Below, in pieces: positions 15,978 to 23,035 of a stretch of DNA of 26,205 bases. Each line of letters opens with the position of its first letter. The stretch's first letter is position 1. Made by a program: the position numbers and the translations under genes. The stretch spans positions 1 to 26,205 of the forward strand of contig JAEXYH010000023.1 in assembly GCA_023451735.1 (NCBI GenBank), given 5' to 3'. The stretch is from Pseudomonadota bacterium (lineage in GTDB: Bacteria; Pseudomonadota; Alphaproteobacteria; Rhizobiales; Rhizobiaceae). The notes under the pieces were generated by a model that saw only the letters and a program-made list of their open reading frames with translations, did not search any database and had not been told where the DNA came from.

Positions 15978-16730
15978 TCAGGCCGCGATCACCCGATGCA
16001 CGGCCTGACGATCCCGGCCGAGTTCTCCGAAGGGCGCAACCGGCCAGTCCCAGCTGCGTTTGGCCACAGGTCCCGAAACGCCGCACAACAGGTCATCCGC
16101 TTCGATCACGCTGCCGCTACGGTCTGTGACTTGGTAGGAGACATCGGTCAGAAGCGCCGCCTTGCAGGGAAGATACGCCAACCCTTCGAGATGTGCTCGA
16201 ATGAGCTGCGGGACGATCATGTCGGAATCTGCATGGCCCGACCGCTCAAGCTGTCGGCGGCAGCCGACACCGATCTGCGAGACGATATTGGCCGAGATGA
16301 CAAGATCGAGATAGGGCACCTGCCGAAGGAACGAGAGTGGTTCCGGCGTGTGTCCGCAAAGCGCATCGGAGAGGCCCGAAAGATCGCGGGAGATCAGCCT
16401 GACATTGTCGAAACGCTTGAGCTTCAGCCATGTTTGGACACTGGCGAGATGCACGAGATCGACCAGCACGACCGTATCGAAGGCCTTTGACAACTCGCCG
16501 ATGGGCACATCGCGCAACAGGCCGGAGCCGAGCACCACCGTCGTGCGCCTCTGCCGCATCGGTTCGATGGTTTCGCGGACGAAGGCATGGCAGTTCTGTT
16601 CATGCGCAGCCCAGGCATTGGCGCAGCGTCTTGCACGGCCCCAGAGGCCAAGAGATGAGCGGATGAAGGGACGGAACTCGCGCGGCGTGACTAGGGTGGT
16701 CGCGGCATATTGGATGGCTTCGAGGATCAT
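15978..16730 (-). CDS. Uncharacterised methyltransferase-like (Rossmann) protein
   Basis: A 250-residue protein I cannot assign firmly. The segment TTVVLGSGLLRDVPIGELSK at about 63-82, followed by FDTVVLVDLVHL and later NVRLISRDLSGL and YLDLVISANIVSQIG, follows the strand-loop order of class I SAM-dependent methyltransferases: glycine-rich loop, acidic residue after strand 2, aspartate before the next strand, then strand 4. The catalytic NPPY-like motif is not visible. The glycine loop is unusual, so the protein may bind another ligand. Its ATG at 16730 overlaps the stop of the frameshifted toxin frame (ATGA) and lies 3 bases after the toxin's presumed original stop, so it was probably translated with the toxin-antitoxin genes. 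No signal peptide. Confidence 0.75.
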   Translation of the reverse strand: MILEAIQYAATTLVTPREFRPFIRSSLGLWGRARRCANAWAAHEQNCHAFVRETIEPMRQRRTTVVLGSGLLRDVPIGELSKAFDTVVLVDLVHLASVQTWLKLKRFDNVRLISRDLSGLSDALCGHTPEPLSFLRQVPYLDLVISANIVSQIGVGCRRQLERSGHADSDMIVPQLIRAHLEGLAYLPCKAALLTDVSYQVTDRSGSVIEADDLLCGVSGPVAKRSWDWPVAPFGELGRDRQAVHRVIAA

Positions 16731-16999
16731 GGATTAACGGTATATTTCCCGGCGATGGCCGATTTCGACGACGAGCACGACCAGCTTTTGGTCCTGGATG
16801 TCGCAGATGATGCGGTAATCACCGACTTCATAACGCCAATAGCCTCCGAGCGCGTGGCCAGCGCCTTGCCGAGTTCACGAGGATTTTCGTGCGTGGCAAG
16901 GCGTTCGTCAAGAAACTGCCTGATGCGCTTGCGGATGACCGGGTCGAGCCGTTTCGTATATTTCTGGACCGATCTGGCGTATTCAATCGTCCATGCCAC
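16727..16999 (-). pseudogene. RelE/ParE-type toxin, frameshifted
   Basis: The first 55 or so residues read as a RelE-superfamily toxin (MAWTIEYARSVQKYTKRLDP, then IRKRIRQFLDERL and NPRELGKAL). After GKALA the frame shifts and yields Ser-rich sequence unlike the family. In the next frame the expected C-terminus appears: GHALGGYWRYEVGDYRIICD, then VVLVVEIGHRREIYR and TAA at 16734-16736. Alignment to the family suggests loss of 4 bases, consistent with GGCCGGCC shrinking to GGCC near 16860. The broken frame lacks the catalytic Arg/Tyr end of the toxin (messenger RNA cleavage or gyrase poisoning by family). It overlaps the antitoxin by 17 bases. A sequencing error is the other explanation. Confidence 0.85.
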
Positions 17000-17210
17000 G
17001 CCAGAACTCCTCGGAGCTTATGACTTCATCCTTACCGTTGCGAATGCGCTCCATCGCCGCCTCGGCAAGCGCGACATCGTGCAGATCCTCCAGATGCTGC
17101 TCGATCACCTCGCGCATATAGGCATCCGGCGCGGAGCCGGCTTCGGCCGCATATTCCTCGACGAGCTTCATCATCTCGTCCGGCATTTCGATCGTGACGC
17201 GCTTGTTCAT
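16983..17210 (-). CDS. Ribbon-helix-helix antitoxin of a type II toxin-antitoxin pair
   Basis: A 75-residue protein. MNKRVTIEMPDEMMKLVEEY at residues 1-20 fits the beta strand and first helix of a ribbon-helix-helix (CopG/ParD-like) DNA-binding domain; the helices continue to about residue 45. The acidic C-terminus (KDEVISSEEFWRGMDD) is the sort of extended tail that wraps around and neutralises the toxin. AAAGGGATC at about 17216-17225 is a good ribosome site for the ATG at 17210. It precedes the RelE-type toxin and overlaps its start by 17 bases, the usual order for such pairs. Antitoxins of this class normally repress their own promoter, so the 145 bases up to hisS should contain the operator; none was pinned down. 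Confidence 0.88.
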   Translation of the reverse strand: MNKRVTIEMPDEMMKLVEEYAAEAGSAPDAYMREVIEQHLEDLHDVALAEAAMERIRNGKDEVISSEEFWRGMDD

Positions 17211-17355
17211 GGCGATGATCCCTTTGCTAGCGGATATATACCATTGGGCCTGACACTTCGCCAGCCGCCGCCCTTGCCGCTCCGGGCATGATCCTCTAAG
17301 AAACCGCTCGTATTTTCGGCCTTTCCAGAAGGCCAGTAAGCAATGGATATCGATC

Positions 17356-18876
17356 ATGAGTGACAAGCAGAAGAAGCCCCAGAAACTCAAGGCCCGCCTG
17401 CCGCGCGGCTTCGTGGACCGTTCGGCTGCCGATATCCATGCCACCAACGAGATGACGGCGAAAATCCGCGAGGTCTATGAACGTTACGGTTTCGACCCGG
17501 TGGAAACGCCGCTGTTCGAATATACCGATGCGCTCGGCAAGTTCCTGCCGGATAGCGATCGCCCCAACGAAGGCGTCTTTTCGCTGCAGGACGATGACGA
17601 CCAGTGGATGTCGTTGCGCTACGACCTGACGGCGCCGCTGGCCCGCCATGTTGCGGAGAACTTCAACGAGATCCAGCTGCCGTTCCGCACCTATCGTGCC
17701 GGTTACGTCTTCCGCAACGAAAAGCCGGGTCCGGGCCGTTTCCGCCAGTTCATGCAGTTCGATGCCGATACCGTCGGCGCGCCGGGCCTTCAGGCCGATG
17801 CCGAAATGTGCATGATGATGGCCGACACGATGGAAGCGCTCGGTATCAAGCGCGGCGACTATGTGATCCGCGTCAACAACCGCAAGGTTCTCGATGGCGT
17901 GATGGAAGCGATAGGTCTCGGCGGCGACGACAAGGCCGGCCAGCGCCTGAACGTGCTGCGCGCCATCGACAAGCTCGACAAATTCGGACCGGAAGGGGTG
18001 AAGCTGCTTCTCGGCGAAGGCCGCAAGGATGAGTCGGGTGACTTTACCAAGGGCGCAGGACTGAACGCGGAGCAGATCGAAAAAGTTCTCTTTTTCGTCG
18101 GCATCAAGAACTATGCCGAAAGCGCTGCCCAGCTCGCCGAACTGGTCGCCGGCACCGCAAAGGGTGGTGAAGGCGTTGATGAGTTGAACACAATCGGTGC
18201 GCTGGCTATCGGTGCCGGTTACGGCCCGGATCGTATCAAGATCGACCCCTCCGTCGTCCGCGGCCTTGAATATTACACCGGCCCTGTTTTCGAAGCGGAA
18301 CTCACCTTCGACGTCACCAACGAAAAAGGCGAGAAGGTTGTCTTCGGCTCTGTCGGCGGCGGCGGCCGTTACGATGGTCTTGTCTCGCGTTTCATGGGCC
18401 AGCCGGTTCCTGCAACGGGCTTCTCCATCGGCGTTTCCCGCCTGATGACGGCGCTGAAAAACCTCGGCAAGCTCGGTCAGGACGAAGTGATTGCCCCGGT
18501 CCTCGTCACAGTCATGGACGGCGATGTGGAAAGCATGGGTCGCTACCAGCGCTTCACCCAGATGCTGCGTGCCGAAGGCATCCGCGCCGAAATGTATCAG
18601 GGCAACTGGAAGAAATTCGGCAACCAGCTGAAATACGCCGACCGCCGCGGCTGCCCGATCGCCATCATCCAGGGTGGTGACGAGCGTGCGGAAGGTGTCG
18701 TGCAGATCAAGGACCTGATCGAGGGCAACCGGCTTTCCGGCGAGATCGAGGACAATGCATCCTGGCGCGAGGCCCGCGTGGCGCAGGAGACGGTTACGGA
18801 AGCCGATCTGGTGGCCAAGGTGAAGGAAATCCTGGCTGCCCAGGCGGAAGACCGTAGGCGGGCGAAAGATGTTTGA
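17356..18876 (+). CDS. hisS: Histidyl-tRNA synthetase
   Basis: A 506-residue class II aminoacyl-tRNA synthetase that charges tRNA-His in the cytoplasm. It has LRYDLTAPLAR (87-97) and the motif 2 loop FRNEKPGPGRFRQF (119-132). The histidine-binding LEYYTGPVFEAEL starts at 304, motif 3 is GGGGRYDGL at about 334-342, and an anticodon-binding domain starts near residue 378. The length and insertions match the longer alphaproteobacterial form. The ATG at 17356 is preceded by GGAT. A 7-codon frame at 17343-17363 overlaps the start. It begins the hisS-hisZ-hisG block, divergent from the toxin-antitoxin genes. Confidence 0.96.
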   Translation: MSDKQKKPQKLKARLPRGFVDRSAADIHATNEMTAKIREVYERYGFDPVETPLFEYTDALGKFLPDSDRPNEGVFSLQDDDDQWMSLRYDLTAPLARHVAENFNEIQLPFRTYRAGYVFRNEKPGPGRFRQFMQFDADTVGAPGLQADAEMCMMMADTMEALGIKRGDYVIRVNNRKVLDGVMEAIGLGGDDKAGQRLNVLRAIDKLDKFGPEGVKLLLGEGRKDESGDFTKGAGLNAEQIEKVLFFVGIKNYAESAAQLAELVAGTAKGGEGVDELNTIGALAIGAGYGPDRIKIDPSVVRGLEYYTGPVFEAELTFDVTNEKGEKVVFGSVGGGGRYDGLVSRFMGQPVPATGFSIGVSRLMTALKNLGKLGQDEVIAPVLVTVMDGDVESMGRYQRFTQMLRAEGIRAEMYQGNWKKFGNQLKYADRRGCPIAIIQGGDERAEGVVQIKDLIEGNRLSGEIEDNASWREARVAQETVTEADLVAKVKEILAAQAEDRRRAKDV

Positions 18877-18906
18877 TCGCCTTTCCTGTGTTTCGGGAGC
18901 CCTCCC

Positions 18907-20016
18907 ATGCCTCTGATCAACATGCCCGAATTCTCCACCCGCCTGCTCGATGAATTCGCAGCCCGTGGCACGGCGCGTATCGACACACCGGTTATCCAGC
19001 CGGCGGCACCGTTCCTCGATATGGCCGGCGAAGACCTGCGCCGTCGTATCTTCCTCACCGAAAGCGAGACCGGCGAGAGCCTGTGCCTTCGTCCGGAATT
19101 CACCATTCCCGTCTGCCTGCGCCATATCGCCAATGCCACGGGCACGCCGCGGCGTTACTGCTATCTTGGCGAGGTATTTCGCCAGCGCCGCGAAGGTGAC
19201 AACGAGTTCTATCAGGCCGGCATCGAGGATCTCGGCGAGACTGCAACGGCCAATGCCGATGCGCGTGCAGTCAACGATGCGATGCAGATCCTGCAAAACC
19301 TGATCCCCGGCCGCCGCCTGACGGTGACGCTCGGTGACCAGGCGGTGTTCGAGGCTGTGGTCAAGGCACTCGGTCTGCCCGGTGGTTGGCAGAAACGATT
19401 GATCCAGTCCTTTGGCAACAATGCCCAACTGCGGCAGTTGCTGATGACGCTGGCAAGCCCCCAACCTGTCCCGGGCCTGTCACCGGAGCTCGGCGATCTC
19501 CTGAAACAGGACGAGGCGGCGCTGATCGCCCATATCGACAGGACGATGCAGGAGACCGGCTATTCCACCAATGCCAGCCGTTCGCCGCGCGAGATTGCGG
19601 CCCGGCTGAAGGAAAAACAGTCACTGGCCGAAACCCGGCTCGATGGCTCCGCACTCGTGCTTCTGACGGAATTCCTGTCGCTGGAACTGCCGCTGTCGCA
19701 GGCACCGGCGGCCCTTGCCGGTTTCGCCGATGCGGCGGGACTCGCCATGGGGGCAGCCCTTGTCACCTTCCAGGCGCGGACTGAGGCGCTTGCCGATCTC
19801 GGCATCGATCTCGACAGGGTGACTTATCGCGCCGCTTTCGGCCGGCCGCTCGATTATTACACCGGCCTCGTCTTCGAAGTCAGCCGTGACAATGCGGTTC
19901 TGGCTGGCGGTGGCCGTTTCGACCGGCTGCTGACGCTGCTGGGTGCGCAGGAAGATATTCCAGCCGTGGGCTTTTCGCTTTGGCTCGACCGGATTGAACA
20001 GGCGAGGGCGCGCTGA
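18907..20016 (+). CDS. hisZ: ATP phosphoribosyltransferase regulatory subunit
   Basis: A 369-residue paralogue of the histidyl-tRNA synthetase catalytic core that lacks an anticodon domain. It is the regulatory partner needed by the short form of HisG. It keeps class II-like segments: LCLRPEFTIPVCLRHI near residue 59, YLGEVFRQRREGDNEFYQAG near 81, LDYYTGLVFEVSR near 316 and AGGGRFDRLL near 334. The ATG at 18907 follows GGGAG; the gap to hisS is 30 bases. Its stop TGA overlaps the hisG start (TGATG at 20014-20018), so hisZ and hisG are translationally coupled, in agreement with their making one complex. Confidence 0.95.
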   Translation: MPLINMPEFSTRLLDEFAARGTARIDTPVIQPAAPFLDMAGEDLRRRIFLTESETGESLCLRPEFTIPVCLRHIANATGTPRRYCYLGEVFRQRREGDNEFYQAGIEDLGETATANADARAVNDAMQILQNLIPGRRLTVTLGDQAVFEAVVKALGLPGGWQKRLIQSFGNNAQLRQLLMTLASPQPVPGLSPELGDLLKQDEAALIAHIDRTMQETGYSTNASRSPREIAARLKEKQSLAETRLDGSALVLLTEFLSLELPLSQAPAALAGFADAAGLAMGAALVTFQARTEALADLGIDLDRVTYRAAFGRPLDYYTGLVFEVSRDNAVLAGGGRFDRLLTLLGAQEDIPAVGFSLWLDRIEQARAR

Positions 20017-20714
20017 TGTCCACCATTACCATCGCTCTTCCCTCCAAGGGCCGCATGAAGGAAGACGCTTCGGCGATCTTCGAGCGCGCCGGCCTGCCCA
20101 TCGTCGCCGTCGGCAACGAACGGTCCTATCGCGGCAGGGTCGACGGCCATGACGATATCGAGATCGCCTTTCTCTCGGCGTCAGAAATCGCCCGCGAGAT
20201 CGGTGCCGGCACCGTCGATTTCGGCGTTACCGGCGAAGACCTGATCCGCGAAGGCCTGATCGACGCCGATGGCAAGATGGAGATTGCTGCCCGCCTCGGC
20301 TTTGGCCAAGCGGATGTCGTCGTCGCGGTGCCGGAAATCTGGCTCGATGTCGACACGATGGCCGATCTGGGTGATGTCGCTGCCGATTTCCGTGTCCGTC
20401 ATGGCCGCCGGCTGCAGATCGCGACAAAGTACTGGCGGCTGACCCAGCAGCATTTTTCCTCGCAGCACGGTATCCAGCTCTACCGTATCGTCGAAAGCCT
20501 CGGCGCCACGGAAGGCGCACCGGCGGCAGGACAGGCCGATATCATCGTCGATATCACCTCCACCGGCTCGACGCTGAAGGCGAACAATCTGAAAATCCTG
20601 TCGGATGGCGTGATTCTCAAGTCGCAGGCCTGCCTGGTTCGCGCCCGCAAGGCGGAACACGAGAGCGACAAGCGAATTGAGGCAATCGTCGAGGCGGTTC
20701 GCAAGGCCGTGTGA
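20016..20714 (+). CDS. hisG: ATP phosphoribosyltransferase, short form
   Basis: A 232-residue enzyme joining ATP and PRPP, the first and committed step of histidine synthesis. It opens with ITIALPSKGRMKEDA and carries VDFGVTGEDLIREGL near residue 67 and DIIVDITSTGSTLKANNLKI near 172, the PRPP-binding segment. The length marks the short form, which lacks the C-terminal regulatory domain and relies on HisZ, encoded directly upstream with overlapping start and stop. The end overlaps the GTG start of a methyltransferase gene by 4 bases (GTGTGA at 20709-20714 region). Confidence 0.96.
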   Translation: MSTITIALPSKGRMKEDASAIFERAGLPIVAVGNERSYRGRVDGHDDIEIAFLSASEIAREIGAGTVDFGVTGEDLIREGLIDADGKMEIAARLGFGQADVVVAVPEIWLDVDTMADLGDVAADFRVRHGRRLQIATKYWRLTQQHFSSQHGIQLYRIVESLGATEGAPAAGQADIIVDITSTGSTLKANNLKILSDGVILKSQACLVRARKAEHESDKRIEAIVEAVRKAV

Positions 20715-21328
20715 TTAAAATGTCAGGCGCGGATGCCAATATTATCGGTCTTTACGAGAGGCACGCGCTTGCTTTTGACAAGGCGCGCGGGCGCAATCTG
20801 TTCGAGCGGCCGTGGCTGGATCATTTTTCCGGACTGATCCCGCAGCGTGGCCATGTGCTGGATTTCGGCTGCGGTGCGGCCGAGCCGATTGCCGCACATC
20901 TGATCCGGCGCGGTTTTCACGTCACCGGTGTCGATACGTCGAAGACGCTGATCGGGTTGGCGCGTGACCGGTTTCCGGGCATGGCCTGGTACGAAGCCGA
21001 CATGCGGAAGTTTTACATTCCGACGAAGTTTTCGGGCATCCTTGCCTGGCACAGCTTCTTCCATCTGAATGCCGATGACCAGCGGGCAATGTTTCCCCGT
21101 TTCGGCGCCCTTGCGGGACCGGGTGCGGCGCTGATGTTCACTTCCGGCCATTTCGAGGGCGAAGCAATGGGAGAGTTCGGTGGCGAGCCGCTCTATCATG
21201 CGAGCCTCTCCAAGACTGAATACGAAACGCTGCTAACGAAGAACGGCTTTCAGGTCGTCGCGCAGATTTCTCAGGATCCCGCCTGCGGCGGAGCTACCGT
21301 CTGGCTCGCGAAGAACGTTCGCCGCTAA
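20711..21328 (+). CDS. Class I SAM-dependent methyltransferase
   Basis: A 205-residue protein with a class I methyltransferase fold. Motif I is VLDFGCGAAEPIAAHLIRRG, followed by VTGVDTSKTLI with the acidic residue that binds the SAM ribose. Next come MAWYEADMRKF and then GILAWHSFFHL, the usual motif order. The substrate is unknown; small-molecule methylation is common for such stand-alone proteins. The GTG start at 20711 overlaps the hisG stop by 4 bases and has AAGG 4 bases upstream; ATG 20720 is an alternative. It is the last gene of the his block and ends before a hairpin. No sign links it chemically to histidine synthesis. Confidence 0.85.
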   Translation: MIKMSGADANIIGLYERHALAFDKARGRNLFERPWLDHFSGLIPQRGHVLDFGCGAAEPIAAHLIRRGFHVTGVDTSKTLIGLARDRFPGMAWYEADMRKFYIPTKFSGILAWHSFFHLNADDQRAMFPRFGALAGPGAALMFTSGHFEGEAMGEFGGEPLYHASLSKTEYETLLTKNGFQVVAQISQDPACGGATVWLAKNVRR

Positions 21329-21344
21329 GCACCTACTTGTTTAG

Positions 21345-21379
21345 ACAACAAAAAACCCGCCGGATATTGGTCCGGCGGG
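21345..21379 (-). terminator. Rho-independent terminator of the doxX gene (bidirectional hairpin)
   Basis: CCCGCCGGA (21356-21364) pairs with TCCGGCGGG (21371-21379). On the minus strand it is followed by a run of six T and GTTGT, so it serves the doxX gene. The same stem lies 27 bases after the methyltransferase stop and may also end that transcript. Confidence 0.85.
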
Positions 21380-21406
21380 AGTGTCTTGGCAGGGAATTGA
21401 CAATTG

Positions 21407-21853
21407 TTAGGCGGCAATTGCGACGGAACCGCGGCGGGCGTCGATCGAATATGCGCCCGGGCCGAAGGTTGCGAGCAGGATATAGGCGCCTGCCAGGGTG
21501 AAGTTCTTCATCAGCATGATGCTGTTCAATGCATTGATCCAGCCGAGAGCGGCATCAGGCCAGCCGGGGACTGCAACGGTGCCCGAATGGAAAACGGCGC
21601 CTGTGAAGATGCAGAACAGGGCGAGAGCCCAGCCGACGATCTTTGTCTGAAAACCGGCGAGAACGGCAAGGCCGGTGACGAACTCGAACAGGCCGGCGAG
21701 ATAGGCGAGCGCGGTCGCTGCGGGCAGGCCTGCGCCGCTGATCATGCCGGCGGTGCCGGAAGGGTCGGTCAGCTTACCGAAGCCGGAATAGATGAAGATA
21801 AACGATAGCAGGATACGGGCGATCAGGATGACCGTGTTTTGAGTGCTAGACAT
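21407..21853 (-). CDS. DoxX-family integral membrane protein
   Basis: A 148-residue protein with four hydrophobic segments: about 8-24, 47-67, 72-92 and 118-136. The family hallmark is ARILLSFIFIYSGFGKLTDP near residue 12, with a short Gly-rich first loop. DoxX-family proteins are small inner-membrane proteins; some take part in quinone-linked or thiosulfate redox reactions (known for relatives), but many have no assigned role. The ATG at 21853 has GGAG 6 bases upstream and starts just before the first helix, which decides it over the open frame reaching back to 22168. Confidence 0.88.
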   Translation of the reverse strand: MSSTQNTVILIARILLSFIFIYSGFGKLTDPSGTAGMISGAGLPAATALAYLAGLFEFVTGLAVLAGFQTKIVGWALALFCIFTGAVFHSGTVAVPGWPDAALGWINALNSIMLMKNFTLAGAYILLATFGPGAYSIDARRGSVAIAA

Positions 21854-22492
21854 GGAAGTCTCCAGATATGCGCTGTACTCCGGTATCGGGCCAGCGGTTG
21901 AATTCTCTGAGGCCTTATGTGTCACGTTTGACGGAGACTCGAAAGATGAACGAAAGTGGACAAATCGTTCTCTAAAATTGAACGACAAAGGCGCAGCAAG
22001 ACGCAATGCGGCATCAGCAGGAGAGACCGCGCAATTGCGGAATGGAATTGGGTTGGTGTGGCGTTGCAATTGCGCGGCCTTGGCATACCGGGTGAATGTC
22101 CAGCTTTGCTCCCTTATTTTTCCTCCTTTCATGAGGGTGAGGTGCGCTCGGACATGCCTTGCCCTCACAGGGACAGCTGCGACGGGCTCCTATGCCAGCT
22201 CAAGCCTGCCCGCGAACGTCTCGCGAAACACTCCGGCGGCGAAAGCCGGATGATTATGTGACCGTTTTTTACAGCGGGGATGAATGATCGCAATTTTTGA
22301 GCCATCCTGTTGATTTTACGGGAATAGGCGGAAACTCGCTTCCCCACCCGATCAGGTCTCTGTTGTGAAAATGTGAGCCAATTCGTTTCACATCGTTGTC
22401 GTTCGTGAATGAAACCTTCCGGCCCCATTCATCGTTATGCCGCCATCGTCCCCTCGTTCTCGAAGCAGGGTGAGCGTCAAAAGGAGTAAGGC
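21854..22492. other. 639-base stretch without a supported gene
   Basis: The doxX promoter should lie at the left end and that of the secreted-protein gene at the right. I found one inverted repeat, ATGTGA-N11-TCACAT at 22371-22393, and a short hairpin TCCGGC/GCCGGA near 22229-22248 with a T-run (22264-22269) about 15 bases later. The short open frames here have no start context or family similarity. Small RNAs cannot be excluded. Confidence 0.5.
22371..22393. promoter_or_regulatory. Inverted repeat upstream of the secreted Arg-rich protein gene
   Basis: ATGTGA (22371-22376) and TCACAT (22388-22393) are perfect inverted half-sites 11 bases apart, about 100 bases before the gene at 22493. The spacing would put the two half-sites about 1.6 helical turns apart centre to centre, as for many dimeric repressors or activators. 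It is only a candidate. Confidence 0.35.
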
Positions 22493-22813
22493 ATGAAGAA
22501 GATTATCATCAGCGCACTGGCTCTTGTCATGGCTGCCGCAGTTCCGACCTTGTCGCAGGCGCAGACCCATCGCAGCGAAGCCCGCGAAGACCGCCAGAAC
22601 CACCGGATCTACCGTGGCGCGGTGCGAGGTGAGCTGACGCCGCGAGAAATGCGCCAGATCCAGCGCCAGCAGCATCGGGTCGACCGTGCCCAGTCACGTG
22701 CTGCCCGCGATGGTTATGTGACACGCCGCGAGCGCCAGAAGATCGAGCGTATGCAGGATCGCGCCTCGCGCAATATTTATCGCAAGACCCATAACGGCCG
22801 CTACGTTTACTGA
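22493..22813 (+). CDS. Small secreted arginine-rich protein with an internal repeat
   Basis: A 106-residue protein, not assigned to a known family. Residues 1-23 are a signal peptide (MKKIIISALALVMAAAVPTL, cleavage after SQA). The mature 83 residues contain 21 Arg. Two 20-residue units, starting at G46 and G74, share the pattern G-x-[LV]-T-x-R-E-x3-I-x-R-x-Q-x-R-x2-R, 28 residues apart; RxIYR occurs before the first unit and after the second. Both units should form helices. AAGGAG precedes the ATG and a terminator follows. A periplasmic or envelope role, perhaps binding acidic polymers, would be a guess. Confidence 0.85.
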   Translation: MKKIIISALALVMAAAVPTLSQAQTHRSEAREDRQNHRIYRGAVRGELTPREMRQIQRQQHRVDRAQSRAARDGYVTRRERQKIERMQDRASRNIYRKTHNGRYVY

Positions 22814-22838
22814 TGGCGGAAGAAAACCCTTCAGGATC

Positions 22839-22863
22839 AAAGGGCGGCTTCGGTCGCCCTTTT
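22839..22863 (+). terminator. Rho-independent terminator of the secreted Arg-rich protein gene
   Basis: AAAGGGCG (22839-22846) pairs with CGCCCTTT (22855-22862) around GCTTCGGT, with further T after the stem. It lies 26 bases past the stop at 22813. Confidence 0.88.
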
Positions 22864-23035
22864 CATTGTCTGGTGTTCCGCCGCCGTCATCATCACCCGG
22901 GTTTGACCTGAGGGTCCCGAACGGCGTCGTAACGGCGTGAACTTGCCGACGATCGAGATAGGCCTCGGTGGCGGCAGTCAGCTATCGCGGATTGGCGCAA
23001 TACCGATTGGCGCATTTTCTCTGGACCGTCTTCTC

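Noticed and set aside
15780..16490. 236-codon plus-strand open frame
   Set aside because: Lies opposite the methyltransferase-like gene and the promoter of the metal-related pair; no start context or recognisable domain.
17296..19464. 722-codon open frame antisense to hisS and hisZ
   Set aside because: The plus strand encodes unmistakable HisS and HisZ in the same bases. The antisense protein has low-complexity His/Asp/Arg-rich sequence and no domain; long antisense frames are common in high-G+C codon usage.
21854..22168. N-terminal extension of the DoxX protein
   Set aside because: The extension has no family similarity, and GGAG is properly placed for the ATG at 21853 just before the first membrane helix.
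22229..22269. Possible small-RNA terminator (TCCGGC/GCCGGA hairpin and later T-run)
   Set aside because: The T-run begins about 15 bases after the stem instead of directly, and no promoter upstream could be defined.
22165..22428. 87-codon minus-strand open frame in the long intergenic region
   Set aside because: No ribosome site, no signal peptide or domain, and it covers the candidate operator dyad.
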